Shown piece after piece: positions 17,040-25,465 of a DNA stretch of 52,608 nucleotides. Source of the stretch: an uncultured Pelagibacteraceae bacterium. GTDB taxonomy: Bacteria; Pseudomonadota; Alphaproteobacteria; Pelagibacterales; Pelagibacteraceae. Positions within the stretch are counted from its first letter, which is position 1; the number at the start of each line of letters is the position of its first letter. Below the pieces are notes generated by a model. That model saw only the letters and a list, made by a program, of their open reading frames with translations. It was not told the DNA's origin and searched no databases. The stretch lies in assembly GCA_902529715.1 (NCBI GenBank), contig CABZXL010000004.1:1-52608 (forward strand), given 5' to 3'. A program made the position numbers and the translations under genes.

Positions 17040-19709
17040 ATGAAACCAGGAAATAAAAATTCATTTAAATCTCTAAAATCAATAAAAATAAATAATAAAG
17101 ATTACAAATATTTTTCTTTAGTAGAGGCTGAAAAAAATGGCTTAAAAGGAATTTCAAATTTACCGAAATCATTAAAAGTTTTATTAGAAAATCTACTTAG
17201 ATATGAAGATGATTTGTCAGTTACCAAAGATCAAATAGAAGCAGTTCAAAAATGGTTAAAAGAAAAAAAATCAAATACTGAAATAGCTTACAGACCCGCA
17301 AGAGTTTTATTACAAGACTATACTGGAATACCTGCTGTTGCAGATTTGGCAGCAATGCGAGAAGCTGTTAAAGAGAAAAATAAAGATCCAAATACTATCA
17401 ATCCACTTTCTGCCGTTGACTTAGTAATAGACCATTCAGTACAAGTGGATCAGTCTGCAAAACCTGATTCATTTGAAAAAAATGTTGATATAGAATTTAA
17501 AAGAAATGGCGAAAGATATTCCTTTTTAAAGTGGGGACAACAGGCTTTTAATAATTTTAGAATTGTTCCACCAGGCACTGGCATCTGTCATCAAGTAAAT
17601 TTAGAATATTTATCAAAAGTTGTTTGGTCTGAAAAATATAAAGAAGATGAATATTTATTTCCTGATACTTTAGTTGGAACAGATAGTCATACAACAATGG
17701 TAAATGGACTATCTGTTCTTGGTTGGGGAGTTGGCGGAATAGAGGCAGAAGCTGGAATGCTTGGTCAGCCAATTTCAATGTTAATTCCTGAAGTTATAGG
17801 ATTTGAAGTAAAAAACAAAATGCCCGAAGGTACAACAGCCACTGATTTAGTCTTAACAGTTGTAAAAATTTTAAGAGACAAAGGTGTAGTTGGAAAATTT
17901 GTAGAATTTTATGGAGATGGATTAAAAAATCTAACACTTGCTGATAGAGCAACTATCGCAAACATGGCTCCAGAATATGGAGCTACTTGTGGTTTTTTTC
18001 CAATTGATGATGAAACTTTAAAATATCTAAGATTTTCAGGAAGAAATGAGCATATAGTTTCTATTGTAGAAAAATATGCAAAAGAGCAGGGATTATGGGC
18101 AAGTGAAAATATTGAATTTACAGATAAAGTTTCACTAGATATGTCTTCAATTGTTTCAACAATATCTGGACCAAAAAGACCTCAAGATAAAGTTTTGTTA
18201 AATGAAGCATCATCAGAATTTAAAAAAGTGTTTGAAAATAACACAGATCGAAAGGAAAAACGTATTTCAAAAGTTAATGGAACTGGTTTTGAGATTGAAG
18301 ATGGCTCTATATTAATTGCAGCAATAACCTCATGTACAAATACATCCAATCCAAATGTTTTAATTGGAGCAGGTTTGTTGGCAAAAAAAGCTGTGGAACT
18401 CGGGTTAAAAACAAAACCTTGGGTAAAAACTTCATTAGCACCAGGATCACAAGTAGTAACTGATTATTTGGAAAAAGCAGGTCTTAATGAATACCTAGAT
18501 GAATTAGGATTTAATTTAGTTGGCTATGGGTGCACAACTTGCATTGGGAACTCAGGTCCATTACCCAATAATATTGTAGAAGCAATTGAAAAAGAAAATA
18601 TATATGCCGTATCAGTTTTATCTGGTAATAGAAATTTTGAAGGCCGTATATCGCCACACATAAAAGCAAATTATTTAGCATCACCACCACTTGTTGTTGC
18701 TTATGCTTTAGCTGGTCATATGGAAGTAGATTTATATAAAGATCCATTAGGAAAAGATAAAAATGATAAAGATATTTTTTTAAAAGATATTTGGCCTTCA
18801 AACAAAGAAATAGAAGATACTTTAAGAGATGCTTTAAATGCAAAAATGTTTGTTGAAAGATACTCCAATGTTTCTGAAGGACCAGTTCAATGGCAAAAAA
18901 TTAAAACTGACAAAAGTAGTATTTATAATTGGGATGAAGGATCAACTTACGTAAAAAGACCACCTTTTTTTGATAATATGCCAGACGAACCAGAGGGATT
19001 TAAACAAATTAAAGATGCGAGACCATTATTGATTTTAGGAGATATGATAACAACAGACCATATTTCTCCAGCAGGATCTATTCAAAAAGAAAGCCCAACT
19101 GGTGAATACTTTATGGAACATCAAATTTTACCAAAAGATTATAACTCATATGGATCAAGAAGAGGAAACCACGAAGTTATGATGAGAGGTACATTCGCAA
19201 ATATAAGAATTAGAAATGAGATAGCGCCAGACACCGAAGGTGGTTTTACAAAGTTATTTCCAGAAGGAAAAGTAATGACAGTCTACGATGCTGTAGTCGA
19301 GTATAAAAAAAGAGGAACTGATTTAGTGGTAATAGGTGGAAAAGAATATGGAACTGGTTCATCTAGAGATTGGGCTGCAAAAGGCACGAAATTATTAGGT
19401 ATTAAAACAGTTATCGCCGAAAGTTTTGAAAGAATTCACAGGTCTAATCTTATTGGAATGGGAATACTACCTTTACAATTTATAGATGGAATGAATAGAT
19501 CAAATTTAAATCTAAAAGGGTCTGAGTTAATCAGTGTATTAAATATTGAAAAAGGTCTATCCCCTTCAGATAAAGTAGAATTAGAAATAAAATACATATC
19601 TGGCGATATAAAGAAAATTAAAACATTGTGCAGAATAGATACAAAAAATGAGTTAGAATATTATAAAAATGGTGGAATACTACAATACGTTTTAAGAAAT
19701 ATGATTTAA
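17040..19709 (+). CDS. acnA: Aconitate hydratase A
   Basis: 889-residue aconitase of the IRP1/AcnA type, converting citrate to isocitrate in the TCA cycle. The 4Fe-4S cluster cysteines are in ITSCTNTSNP (about residue 431) and GYGCTTCIGNSG (about 497 and 500). The substrate-binding segments LVGTDSHTTMVNGL, GDMITTDHISPAGSI, YGSRRGNHEVM and the C-terminal EYGTGSSRDWAAKG are intact. The ATG follows the LysE-type gene by three bases, and the next gene starts two bases after the stop. Confidence 0.95.
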   Translation: MKPGNKNSFKSLKSIKINNKDYKYFSLVEAEKNGLKGISNLPKSLKVLLENLLRYEDDLSVTKDQIEAVQKWLKEKKSNTEIAYRPARVLLQDYTGIPAVADLAAMREAVKEKNKDPNTINPLSAVDLVIDHSVQVDQSAKPDSFEKNVDIEFKRNGERYSFLKWGQQAFNNFRIVPPGTGICHQVNLEYLSKVVWSEKYKEDEYLFPDTLVGTDSHTTMVNGLSVLGWGVGGIEAEAGMLGQPISMLIPEVIGFEVKNKMPEGTTATDLVLTVVKILRDKGVVGKFVEFYGDGLKNLTLADRATIANMAPEYGATCGFFPIDDETLKYLRFSGRNEHIVSIVEKYAKEQGLWASENIEFTDKVSLDMSSIVSTISGPKRPQDKVLLNEASSEFKKVFENNTDRKEKRISKVNGTGFEIEDGSILIAAITSCTNTSNPNVLIGAGLLAKKAVELGLKTKPWVKTSLAPGSQVVTDYLEKAGLNEYLDELGFNLVGYGCTTCIGNSGPLPNNIVEAIEKENIYAVSVLSGNRNFEGRISPHIKANYLASPPLVVAYALAGHMEVDLYKDPLGKDKNDKDIFLKDIWPSNKEIEDTLRDALNAKMFVERYSNVSEGPVQWQKIKTDKSSIYNWDEGSTYVKRPPFFDNMPDEPEGFKQIKDARPLLILGDMITTDHISPAGSIQKESPTGEYFMEHQILPKDYNSYGSRRGNHEVMMRGTFANIRIRNEIAPDTEGGFTKLFPEGKVMTVYDAVVEYKKRGTDLVVIGGKEYGTGSSRDWAAKGTKLLGIKTVIAESFERIHRSNLIGMGILPLQFIDGMNRSNLNLKGSELISVLNIEKGLSPSDKVELEIKYISGDIKKIKTLCRIDTKNELEYYKNGGILQYVLRNMI

Positions 19710-19710
19710 T

Positions 19711-20355
19711 ATGGATGAAGATATATCAATAATCAATAATGAAACACGTAAAGAAAAAATTATTAATTTCTTTATAAATAATAAAAAAAAATTAATTTCA
19801 ATTTTAGTTTTTATATTATTAACTCTTTTAGCTTTTTTTTCATATCAAATGTACTTAACTGGGCATAAAGAGTTATTAGCTAACAAATACAATGTAGCAG
19901 TAACTAATTATGAAGATGGTGACAAAACAAAAATTGAAACAGCTATGAAAGAAATAATTAATGATAAAGATAAAACTTATTCTCCTCTTGCTCTCTATTT
20001 TTTAATTGATAAAGAAATCTCAGTTCCAAAAGAAGAAATAAATAAATATTTTGATGTTCTAATTGATGAAGTTAATCTTGATAAAGAGATAAAATATTTA
20101 ATTATTTATAAAAAAGGATTGTTCAATGCTGACTTTGAAACTGAAAATAATTTAATAGCAATTTTAAAACCAGTAATTAATTCAGATAGTGTGTGGAAAT
20201 CCCATGCATTATATCTAATAGCAGAATATTTATTTGATAAAAATCAAAAACAGAAAGCAAAAGAATTTTATAATCAAATTTTAAGTTATAAAAAAAGTAA
20301 TAATAAAATAGTTCAAGAAACACAAAAAAGATTAAGAAGAGATTTTAGTGAATAA
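19711..20355 (+). CDS. Membrane-anchored TPR-like protein (YfgM-like)
   Basis: 214-residue protein with a short cytoplasmic N-terminus, one membrane helix at about residues 27-48 and a helical C-terminal domain compatible with tetratricopeptide-like repeats (ALYLIAEYLFDKNQKQKAKEF). Position directly before a BamB homologue is typical for YfgM, an ancillary SecYEG/periplasmic chaperone-linked protein. Its end overlaps the bamB start by eight bases. Identification rests on topology and gene order more than on sequence motifs. Confidence 0.7.
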   Translation: MDEDISIINNETRKEKIINFFINNKKKLISILVFILLTLLAFFSYQMYLTGHKELLANKYNVAVTNYEDGDKTKIETAMKEIINDKDKTYSPLALYFLIDKEISVPKEEINKYFDVLIDEVNLDKEIKYLIIYKKGLFNADFETENNLIAILKPVINSDSVWKSHALYLIAEYLFDKNQKQKAKEFYNQILSYKKSNNKIVQETQKRLRRDFSE

Positions 20356-21655
20356 AGCATATTGTTTATTAATATTATTTTTGTTTATTCTAAATTGTTC
20401 ATTAGATACAAAAACTGGTTTTTGGTCACAGTCAGAAAAATTAGAATCTGAAAACAAACCTTTAGAAGAAAAACTATTTTCCGATGCAGAAATTTATGAA
20501 AAAGAATTTAATCCAAAACTTAAAATTAGACTAAAAAAAAATTTTAAAAAAAATAGTTTTGTAAATAATCTTTTAAACAACAATGGTGTCGTTGAATTTA
20601 ATGGTGAATTAAAAAAAGTTTCTAAATATAAATTTTCTAAAGTTAGTCAATTTGATTATTATCAACCCGAATTATTAATAACTGAAAAAAATACATTAAT
20701 ATTTTTTGATGATAAAGGAGCAATTTTAAATTTTTCAAATAATGATAAATTAATTTGGAAAAATAATATTTATTCAAAAAATGAAAAAAAACAAAATCCA
20801 GTATTGTATTTTGCTTCTAACCAAAAAACTTTGGTAGTTGCAGATACTGTAGCAAAATACTATGCAATAAACCTAAATACTGGTAAATTAATTTGGTCTA
20901 AAAATAGTTCATCTCCTTTTAATTCTCAGGTAAAAATATTTAAGGATAAATTTTTTGTTATAGATTTTGAAAATGTACTTAGATGCTTTTCCTTAAAAGA
21001 TGGCAAAGAAATTTGGAATGTTAAAACAGAAAAATCCTTCATTAAATCACAACAAAAACTTTCTTTTATAATCAATAATAATAAATTGGTTTTTATCAAT
21101 ACCCTAGGAGATTTGAGTTCAATTGATATTGAAACTGGTAACTTAGTCTGGCAAACACCTACTCAAAGTAGCGCTATTTATGAAAATTATTTTTCACTGA
21201 AAAATTCTGATTTGATTGCTGAAAATAATAGTATTTATTTCTCAAATAATCAAAATGAGTTTTTTGCAATTGATGAAAGAAATGGTGTTATAAAATGGAA
21301 GCAAACTTTAAACTCGAATTTAAGGCCTACTTTTGCCGATGGTTTGATTTTTACAGTTACATTGGAAGGTTATTTGGTTGTTATGGATTCAAGAAATGGC
21401 AATATCTTAAGAATGACTAATATATTGGGTCAAATAAAAAATTTTAAGAAAAAAAATATTAAACCTGAAGGTTTTATTGTAACAAAAGATAAAATTTTCT
21501 TAAGTTTAAATAATGGAAGAATAATTATTATAGAAATTTTGAATGGAAAAACAGTAGATATAATAAAAATTGATAATGAAAAAATATCTAGACCATATGT
21601 CTTAAACAATAATATGTTTATTGTTAGAGATAATGCAATTTTAAAGTTAAATTAA
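20348..21655 (+). CDS. bamB: Outer-membrane assembly lipoprotein BamB (PQQ-like beta-propeller)
   Basis: 435-residue lipoprotein. The N-terminal hydrophobic stretch ends in a lipobox-like LFILNC with the acylated Cys at about residue 17, then a linker and a beta-propeller built from PQQ-type blades. Repeated signatures are YAINLNTGKLIWSK, RCFSLKDGKEIWNV, SSIDIETGNLVWQT and FAIDERNGVIKWKQ. BamB is part of the BAM complex inserting outer-membrane proteins. The start is a GTG at 20348 overlapping the upstream gene. In many proteobacteria der follows bamB; here a cupin follows instead. Confidence 0.88.
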   Translation: MNKAYCLLILFLFILNCSLDTKTGFWSQSEKLESENKPLEEKLFSDAEIYEKEFNPKLKIRLKKNFKKNSFVNNLLNNNGVVEFNGELKKVSKYKFSKVSQFDYYQPELLITEKNTLIFFDDKGAILNFSNNDKLIWKNNIYSKNEKKQNPVLYFASNQKTLVVADTVAKYYAINLNTGKLIWSKNSSSPFNSQVKIFKDKFFVIDFENVLRCFSLKDGKEIWNVKTEKSFIKSQQKLSFIINNNKLVFINTLGDLSSIDIETGNLVWQTPTQSSAIYENYFSLKNSDLIAENNSIYFSNNQNEFFAIDERNGVIKWKQTLNSNLRPTFADGLIFTVTLEGYLVVMDSRNGNILRMTNILGQIKNFKKKNIKPEGFIVTKDKIFLSLNNGRIIIIEILNGKTVDIIKIDNEKISRPYVLNNNMFIVRDNAILKLN

Positions 21656-21658
21656 ATA

Positions 21659-22090
21659 ATGTTTCTAAAACTTCTTGAAAAGCTAGGAAGAAAAAAAATA
21701 GTGCTTGATCGAGGCCCTTCACATCCAAAATTTAATGAAGCAAAACCATGGTTAAACAGATATTATCTTTTATTTAGACATCGACCCAGATGGTTTCCTT
21801 TTAATATAATAATTCATGAAATGCTCGATGATGATCATGGTGAAGGTGTCCACAATCATCTTTGTCCATACATTACTATAATAATTAGAGGTGGATACTG
21901 GGAGACAACAAAAACAGGAAAACATTGGAGGGCACCTGGTTATATTGGTTTTAGATCTGCTAATAATTTTCATAGAGTTGATTTAAAACCAGGTACAAAA
22001 CCTTTTACCATATTTATTCCTGGACCTTTTGGGTTAAGAAAAGGTGCTAGATCAGAATATGGAATTGATTTTAAAACGAAAATTAAATAA
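21659..22090 (+). CDS. Small cupin-like protein
   Basis: 143-residue protein with a probable cupin beta-barrel: HNHLCPYITIIIRGGYWETT carries the first-motif histidines, and GFRSANNFHRVDL the second-motif histidine. A hydrophobic, tryptophan/tyrosine-rich front (PWLNRYYLLFRHRPRWFPF) precedes it. I do not recognise a named family; cupins of this size are often metal-binding sensors or small dioxygenases. It begins four bases after bamB and overlaps by eight bases, tail to tail, with the next minus-strand gene. Confidence 0.65.
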   Translation: MFLKLLEKLGRKKIVLDRGPSHPKFNEAKPWLNRYYLLFRHRPRWFPFNIIIHEMLDDDHGEGVHNHLCPYITIIIRGGYWETTKTGKHWRAPGYIGFRSANNFHRVDLKPGTKPFTIFIPGPFGLRKGARSEYGIDFKTKIK

Positions 22091-22544
22091 AAGGATTATA
22101 AGCCCATTGTAATATAGCTTGTCTTTGTCTTCTTCTACATCCAAGATCGTTTTTTTCACAATTTTTTTTTATCGCCAAAACATGTCTTCTAAAATTTTTC
22201 CATCTTTTTATTTGTATTTCATCTATATGTGGAATTTTTCTTCCATTGCAAAATCTACAATACCATTGAAACCATCCTAATGGATCTTCCTTAAAAATCC
22301 ATCCTTTTTCAATCCAATGCTCTCTTGATAATCCTGATTTAACTTTAAATCGATTTATACTTACATCAAAATTTTTACTCAGTTTAGCATTTTTAAACCA
22401 TGACGATGGGAATTCTTTTATTTTAGATCCAAAATAAGAACCTCCAAAAACTCCTAGTTCTAGCATTTTTTTAGGTGTTAATTCTGGTTTAAAAATTTTA
22501 TAGAAATCTATATTTATTGATTTTTTTTTATAAATTTTTTTCAT
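22083..22544 (-). CDS. Conserved-looking Cys-rich small protein of unknown function
   Basis: 153-residue basic protein. It has aromatic-rich stretches (EDPLGWFQWYCRFCNGRKIPH) and four cysteines arranged CxxC (WYCRFCNG) and C-x5-C (KNCEKNDLGC), followed by a very basic RRRQRQAILQW. A zinc-binding, nucleic-acid-related role would fit but is only a guess. It ends convergent with the cupin gene and starts 15 bases after the stop of the diaminopropionate ammonia-lyase gene, so it is the last gene of the long minus-strand operon. I see no signal peptide or membrane helix. Confidence 0.6.
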   Translation of the reverse strand: MKKIYKKKSINIDFYKIFKPELTPKKMLELGVFGGSYFGSKIKEFPSSWFKNAKLSKNFDVSINRFKVKSGLSREHWIEKGWIFKEDPLGWFQWYCRFCNGRKIPHIDEIQIKRWKNFRRHVLAIKKNCEKNDLGCRRRQRQAILQWAYNPFI

Positions 22545-22559
22545 TTATTTTTGAGAATT

Positions 22560-23687
22560 TTATTCTGTTAGTAACTTTTGGTATAATTTTTCATCCGCAT
22601 CCCCTTCACAACCAAATAAAAGTACGTTTGAGTTTTTATTTAGATTAATTTTTTTTCTTATTTCGAGATCATTACTTAATCCAACTAGACTAGCTATTCC
22701 TGGAGTAGAACATTCTCCACCTACAATTTTTTCATCACTAAATTCTTTATTAGCAAGATATTTTACTGTTTTTGATATGTAATCATCCGAAACAGTTACA
22801 CAGAAATGAACTGAATTTTTTAATATTTCCCATGGCACCAAAGATACTTCTCCACAAGACATTCCACCCATTATACTTTCTTTTTCAATAGAAATTTTTT
22901 CAATCTTACCTGTTTTTATACTTTCCAAAACACATGCTGCAGAGTCAGGTTCTACTATTATAATTTGGGGAATATAATCTAAATATCTAGCAATACCCGC
23001 AACCATAGCAGCTGCCATACCACCAACCCCAGCCTGCAATATAACATGTGAAATTTTTTCTTCCTTGATTTGTTCGGAAATTTCTTTCATCATTACAGAA
23101 TATCCTGCCATAGTTAATTTTGGCACCAATTTATAGCCTTCCCAAGCAACATCTTGGACTATTTGCCAATTATTTTTATTTGATTGTTTAATGCATTCAT
23201 TTAAAGAGTCTTCGTAATTTCCTTTGACTCTGATTACTTCTGCACCAAAGCTTCTCATAACTTCAGCTCTGGACTCGCTTACAAATTCACTAATAAAAAT
23301 TTTACACTTTAAATCATTTTTTTTTGAACCCCAAGCAACAGATCTTCCATGATTTCCTGCTGTAGCTGTTGATATAACTTTTTTTTTATTTCCTTTAATT
23401 ATTTTTTCAACTGCATAGGCACCACCTAATGCTTTAAATGATTTTAAATGAAATCTTTTTGACTCATCTTTATAGTAAATTTTATTAAGTTTTAGTTTTT
23501 CATTTAATTTATTTAATGAAATTAGAGATGTAGAAGAATATCCATCCCAACTTGATATTGTTTTAAATGCCTCATCAATATCTTCAGAGGGAAGTATTTT
23601 TAAAATTTCATCTTTATTAAAATTATTATTTTTATTGACTAAAAAATTTGAGTATTTCCATTGTGAAACTTCAGACTCTGTTGACAT
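22560..23687 (-). CDS. dpaL: Diaminopropionate ammonia-lyase-like PLP enzyme
   Basis: 375-residue fold-type II PLP enzyme close to diaminopropionate ammonia-lyase (YgeX/DpaL), which converts 2,3-diaminopropionate to pyruvate and ammonia; threonine/serine dehydratases are related. The PLP-lysine segment is RFHLKSFKALGGAYA. TATAGNHGRSVAWG is the substrate/PLP phosphate loop, and QDVAWEGYKLVPKLTMAGYSVMMKEI is typical of the YgeX group. GAGVGG-like LQAGVGGMAAAM and EPDSAACVLES follow. It begins three bases after the stop of the GmaS/GlnT gene, so an ammonia-releasing enzyme is operon-linked with glutamine-synthetase-type ligases. Confidence 0.8.
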   Translation of the reverse strand: MSTESEVSQWKYSNFLVNKNNNFNKDEILKILPSEDIDEAFKTISSWDGYSSTSLISLNKLNEKLKLNKIYYKDESKRFHLKSFKALGGAYAVEKIIKGNKKKVISTATAGNHGRSVAWGSKKNDLKCKIFISEFVSESRAEVMRSFGAEVIRVKGNYEDSLNECIKQSNKNNWQIVQDVAWEGYKLVPKLTMAGYSVMMKEISEQIKEEKISHVILQAGVGGMAAAMVAGIARYLDYIPQIIIVEPDSAACVLESIKTGKIEKISIEKESIMGGMSCGEVSLVPWEILKNSVHFCVTVSDDYISKTVKYLANKEFSDEKIVGGECSTPGIASLVGLSNDLEIRKKINLNKNSNVLLFGCEGDADEKLYQKLLTE

Positions 23688-23690
23688 TTT

Positions 23691-25016
23691 TTAACAATCT
23701 AAAGTATTATTTTTTTCCCAATTTGTGACAGGACTTTTTTTATCAAAGGTATCATTTTGATCAAAATCTTCTATTTCATTTCTTTTTAATTTTAAATAAC
23801 TATTAATTACATCGTCACCAAAAGCTTCTCTTAAGACCTTATTTTCATCTAATTCATTTAAAGACTCTTCTATGTCATTTGGCAATTTTTCTAAATTAGG
23901 ATAATTTTTATAATCAGTATACATGTTGCAGGATAATGGTTCACCTGGATCAGTTTTATTATTTAATCCAAATAATCCTGCTGCCATAACTCCAGCTTGT
24001 AATAAATATGGATTTGCAGATCCATCCATTAACCTAAGTTCAAATCTTCCTGGATCAGGAATTCTAATCATATGAGTTCGGTTATTACCAGTATAAGAAA
24101 TGCTACTTGGAGACCACGAAGCTCCAGACTTAGTTGCTGGTGCATTTATTCTTCTATAACTATTTATTGTAGGATTAAATAAAGATGACAAGGATCTTGC
24201 ATTTTTTAATAAACCTCCAACAAAATGATATGCGGTTTTACTTAAACCATATCTGTCACCTTCGTCCAAAAATTTATTTTTATTTCCATTCCAAAGTGAT
24301 ATGTGAGCATGACAACCATTCCCGGTTAGATTTTCAAAAGGTTTAGGCATAAATGTTGCTCTTAATCCATGTTTTTCAGCTAGACTTTTTACCATAAATT
24401 TAAAAAAAACATGTCTATCGGCTGTAACTAAACAATCATCGTAATCCCAATTCATTTCAAATTGACCATTCGCGTCTTCGTGGTCATTTTGATAAGGATT
24501 CCAGCCCAGTTCAATCATACTGTCACATATTTCCTTAATTAATTCATATCTTCTCATTAGAGCAGATTGATCGTAACAAGGTTTAGATTGAATATCTCTG
24601 CTATCTGCAATACTTGAACCATCTTGAGAAATTAAGAAATATTCACATTCAACACCTGATTTCATTTGCATATTCATTTTATCTAATTTTTTAATTTGAT
24701 TTTTTAGCATAACTCTAGGTGATGCTTTGACTTGTTTACCATCCATCCATAAATCTGAAGCTAGCCAACCGACTTCCTTATTCCAGGGTAATTGAATTAA
24801 ACTATCAGGATCTGGAATTGCAAACATATCAGTATCAGCTGGTGTCATATCCAACCAAGTAGCAAATCCAGCAAAACCAGCACCATTTTTTTGCATTTCT
24901 CTAATTGCTTGAGCTGGAACTAGTTTAGATCTTAATACCCCAAACAGATCCACAAAGCTTATTAAGAAATATCTAATTTTTTTTTGTTTTGCTAATTTAG
25001 AAAGATCTTTTGCCAT
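23691..25016 (-). CDS. gmaS: Glutamine synthetase-family ligase, GlnT/gamma-glutamylmethylamide synthetase type
   Basis: 441-residue ligase of the glutamine synthetase superfamily. The N-terminus IRYFLISFVDLFGVLRSKLV and GAGFAGFATWLDMTPADTD are what I know from the GlnT/GmaS group, which joins methylamine (or ammonia) to glutamate with ATP. Catalytic motifs are intact: GVECEYFLIS, NDHEDANGQFEMNW, GNGCHAHISLW, NSYRRI and GRFELRLMDGS. Neighbours are an Amt transporter and two small membrane proteins upstream and dpaL three bases downstream. Which of the two GS-family genes in the window is the true GmaS needs substrate tests; by sequence feel this one is closer, while the other sits directly beside the GltS-like genes. 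Confidence 0.7.
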   Translation of the reverse strand: MAKDLSKLAKQKKIRYFLISFVDLFGVLRSKLVPAQAIREMQKNGAGFAGFATWLDMTPADTDMFAIPDPDSLIQLPWNKEVGWLASDLWMDGKQVKASPRVMLKNQIKKLDKMNMQMKSGVECEYFLISQDGSSIADSRDIQSKPCYDQSALMRRYELIKEICDSMIELGWNPYQNDHEDANGQFEMNWDYDDCLVTADRHVFFKFMVKSLAEKHGLRATFMPKPFENLTGNGCHAHISLWNGNKNKFLDEGDRYGLSKTAYHFVGGLLKNARSLSSLFNPTINSYRRINAPATKSGASWSPSSISYTGNNRTHMIRIPDPGRFELRLMDGSANPYLLQAGVMAAGLFGLNNKTDPGEPLSCNMYTDYKNYPNLEKLPNDIEESLNELDENKVLREAFGDDVINSYLKLKRNEIEDFDQNDTFDKKSPVTNWEKNNTLDC

Positions 25017-25024
25017 AAAAAATT

Positions 25025-25183
25025 TTAGTTAAATAAATTTATAATTTTATCTTTGTAATATATTAGATTAACTACCACAATTATTATTATTGCTACGATA
25101 AGCCCATACTTTGCTTTTGGCCAAGCTATCCTTGACATTTTTTCGGGTGTTTTATTAATATTTTCTGATTTTTTTTCTTCCAT
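25025..25183 (-). CDS. Small single-pass membrane protein (52 aa)
   Basis: Short frame from an ATG at 25183 to a TAA at 25025-25027, encoding 52 residues: a charged N-terminus (MEEKKSENINKTPEK), one strongly hydrophobic helix (GLIVAIIIIVVVNLIYY) and a short basic tail. It starts 48 bases after the 73-residue membrane protein and ends eight bases before the GlnT/GmaS ATG, with the same strand and packing as its neighbours, which supports a real gene. Function unknown; it may be an accessory to the adjacent Amt channel. Confidence 0.6.
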   Translation of the reverse strand: MEEKKSENINKTPEKMSRIAWPKAKYGLIVAIIIIVVVNLIYYKDKIINLFN

Positions 25184-25231
25184 GAATAAATAAGGGCGCA
25201 TAATTAAATGCGCCCAATATTTTAATTTTAA

Positions 25232-25453
25232 TTACCCATCGGTAACATTGCTCTTCCAGTCATTTGAACCAGGTCTTCTTCTAACAATTGCATCCGACTT
25301 GCTTTTCTCATTCATGTTCGAAATGAAATGCCAACCTATCCAAAGTACCACTAGAATAAGAACTAAAATTCCTTCAGTTCCTACGCCTGGGTAAACTGGC
25401 CCTTGCACTTCAGCAGCGCTAAGGTGATCTATCCAATTTGTAACTGTTGCCAT
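25232..25453 (-). CDS. Small membrane protein next to amt (73 aa)
   Basis: 73-residue protein with a soluble N-terminus (TNWIDHLSAAEVQGPVYPG), one membrane helix (GILVLILVVLWIGWHFI) and a basic, polar C-terminus (RRRPGSNDW). A strong AGGAGG ribosome site precedes the ATG, like that of amt, implying high expression. It begins 12 bases after the amt stop. No named family recognised; the position suggests an accessory or assembly partner of the ammonium transporter. Confidence 0.7.
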   Translation of the reverse strand: MATVTNWIDHLSAAEVQGPVYPGVGTEGILVLILVVLWIGWHFISNMNEKSKSDAIVRRRPGSNDWKSNVTDG

Positions 25454-25465
25454 ATGTTTCCTCCT

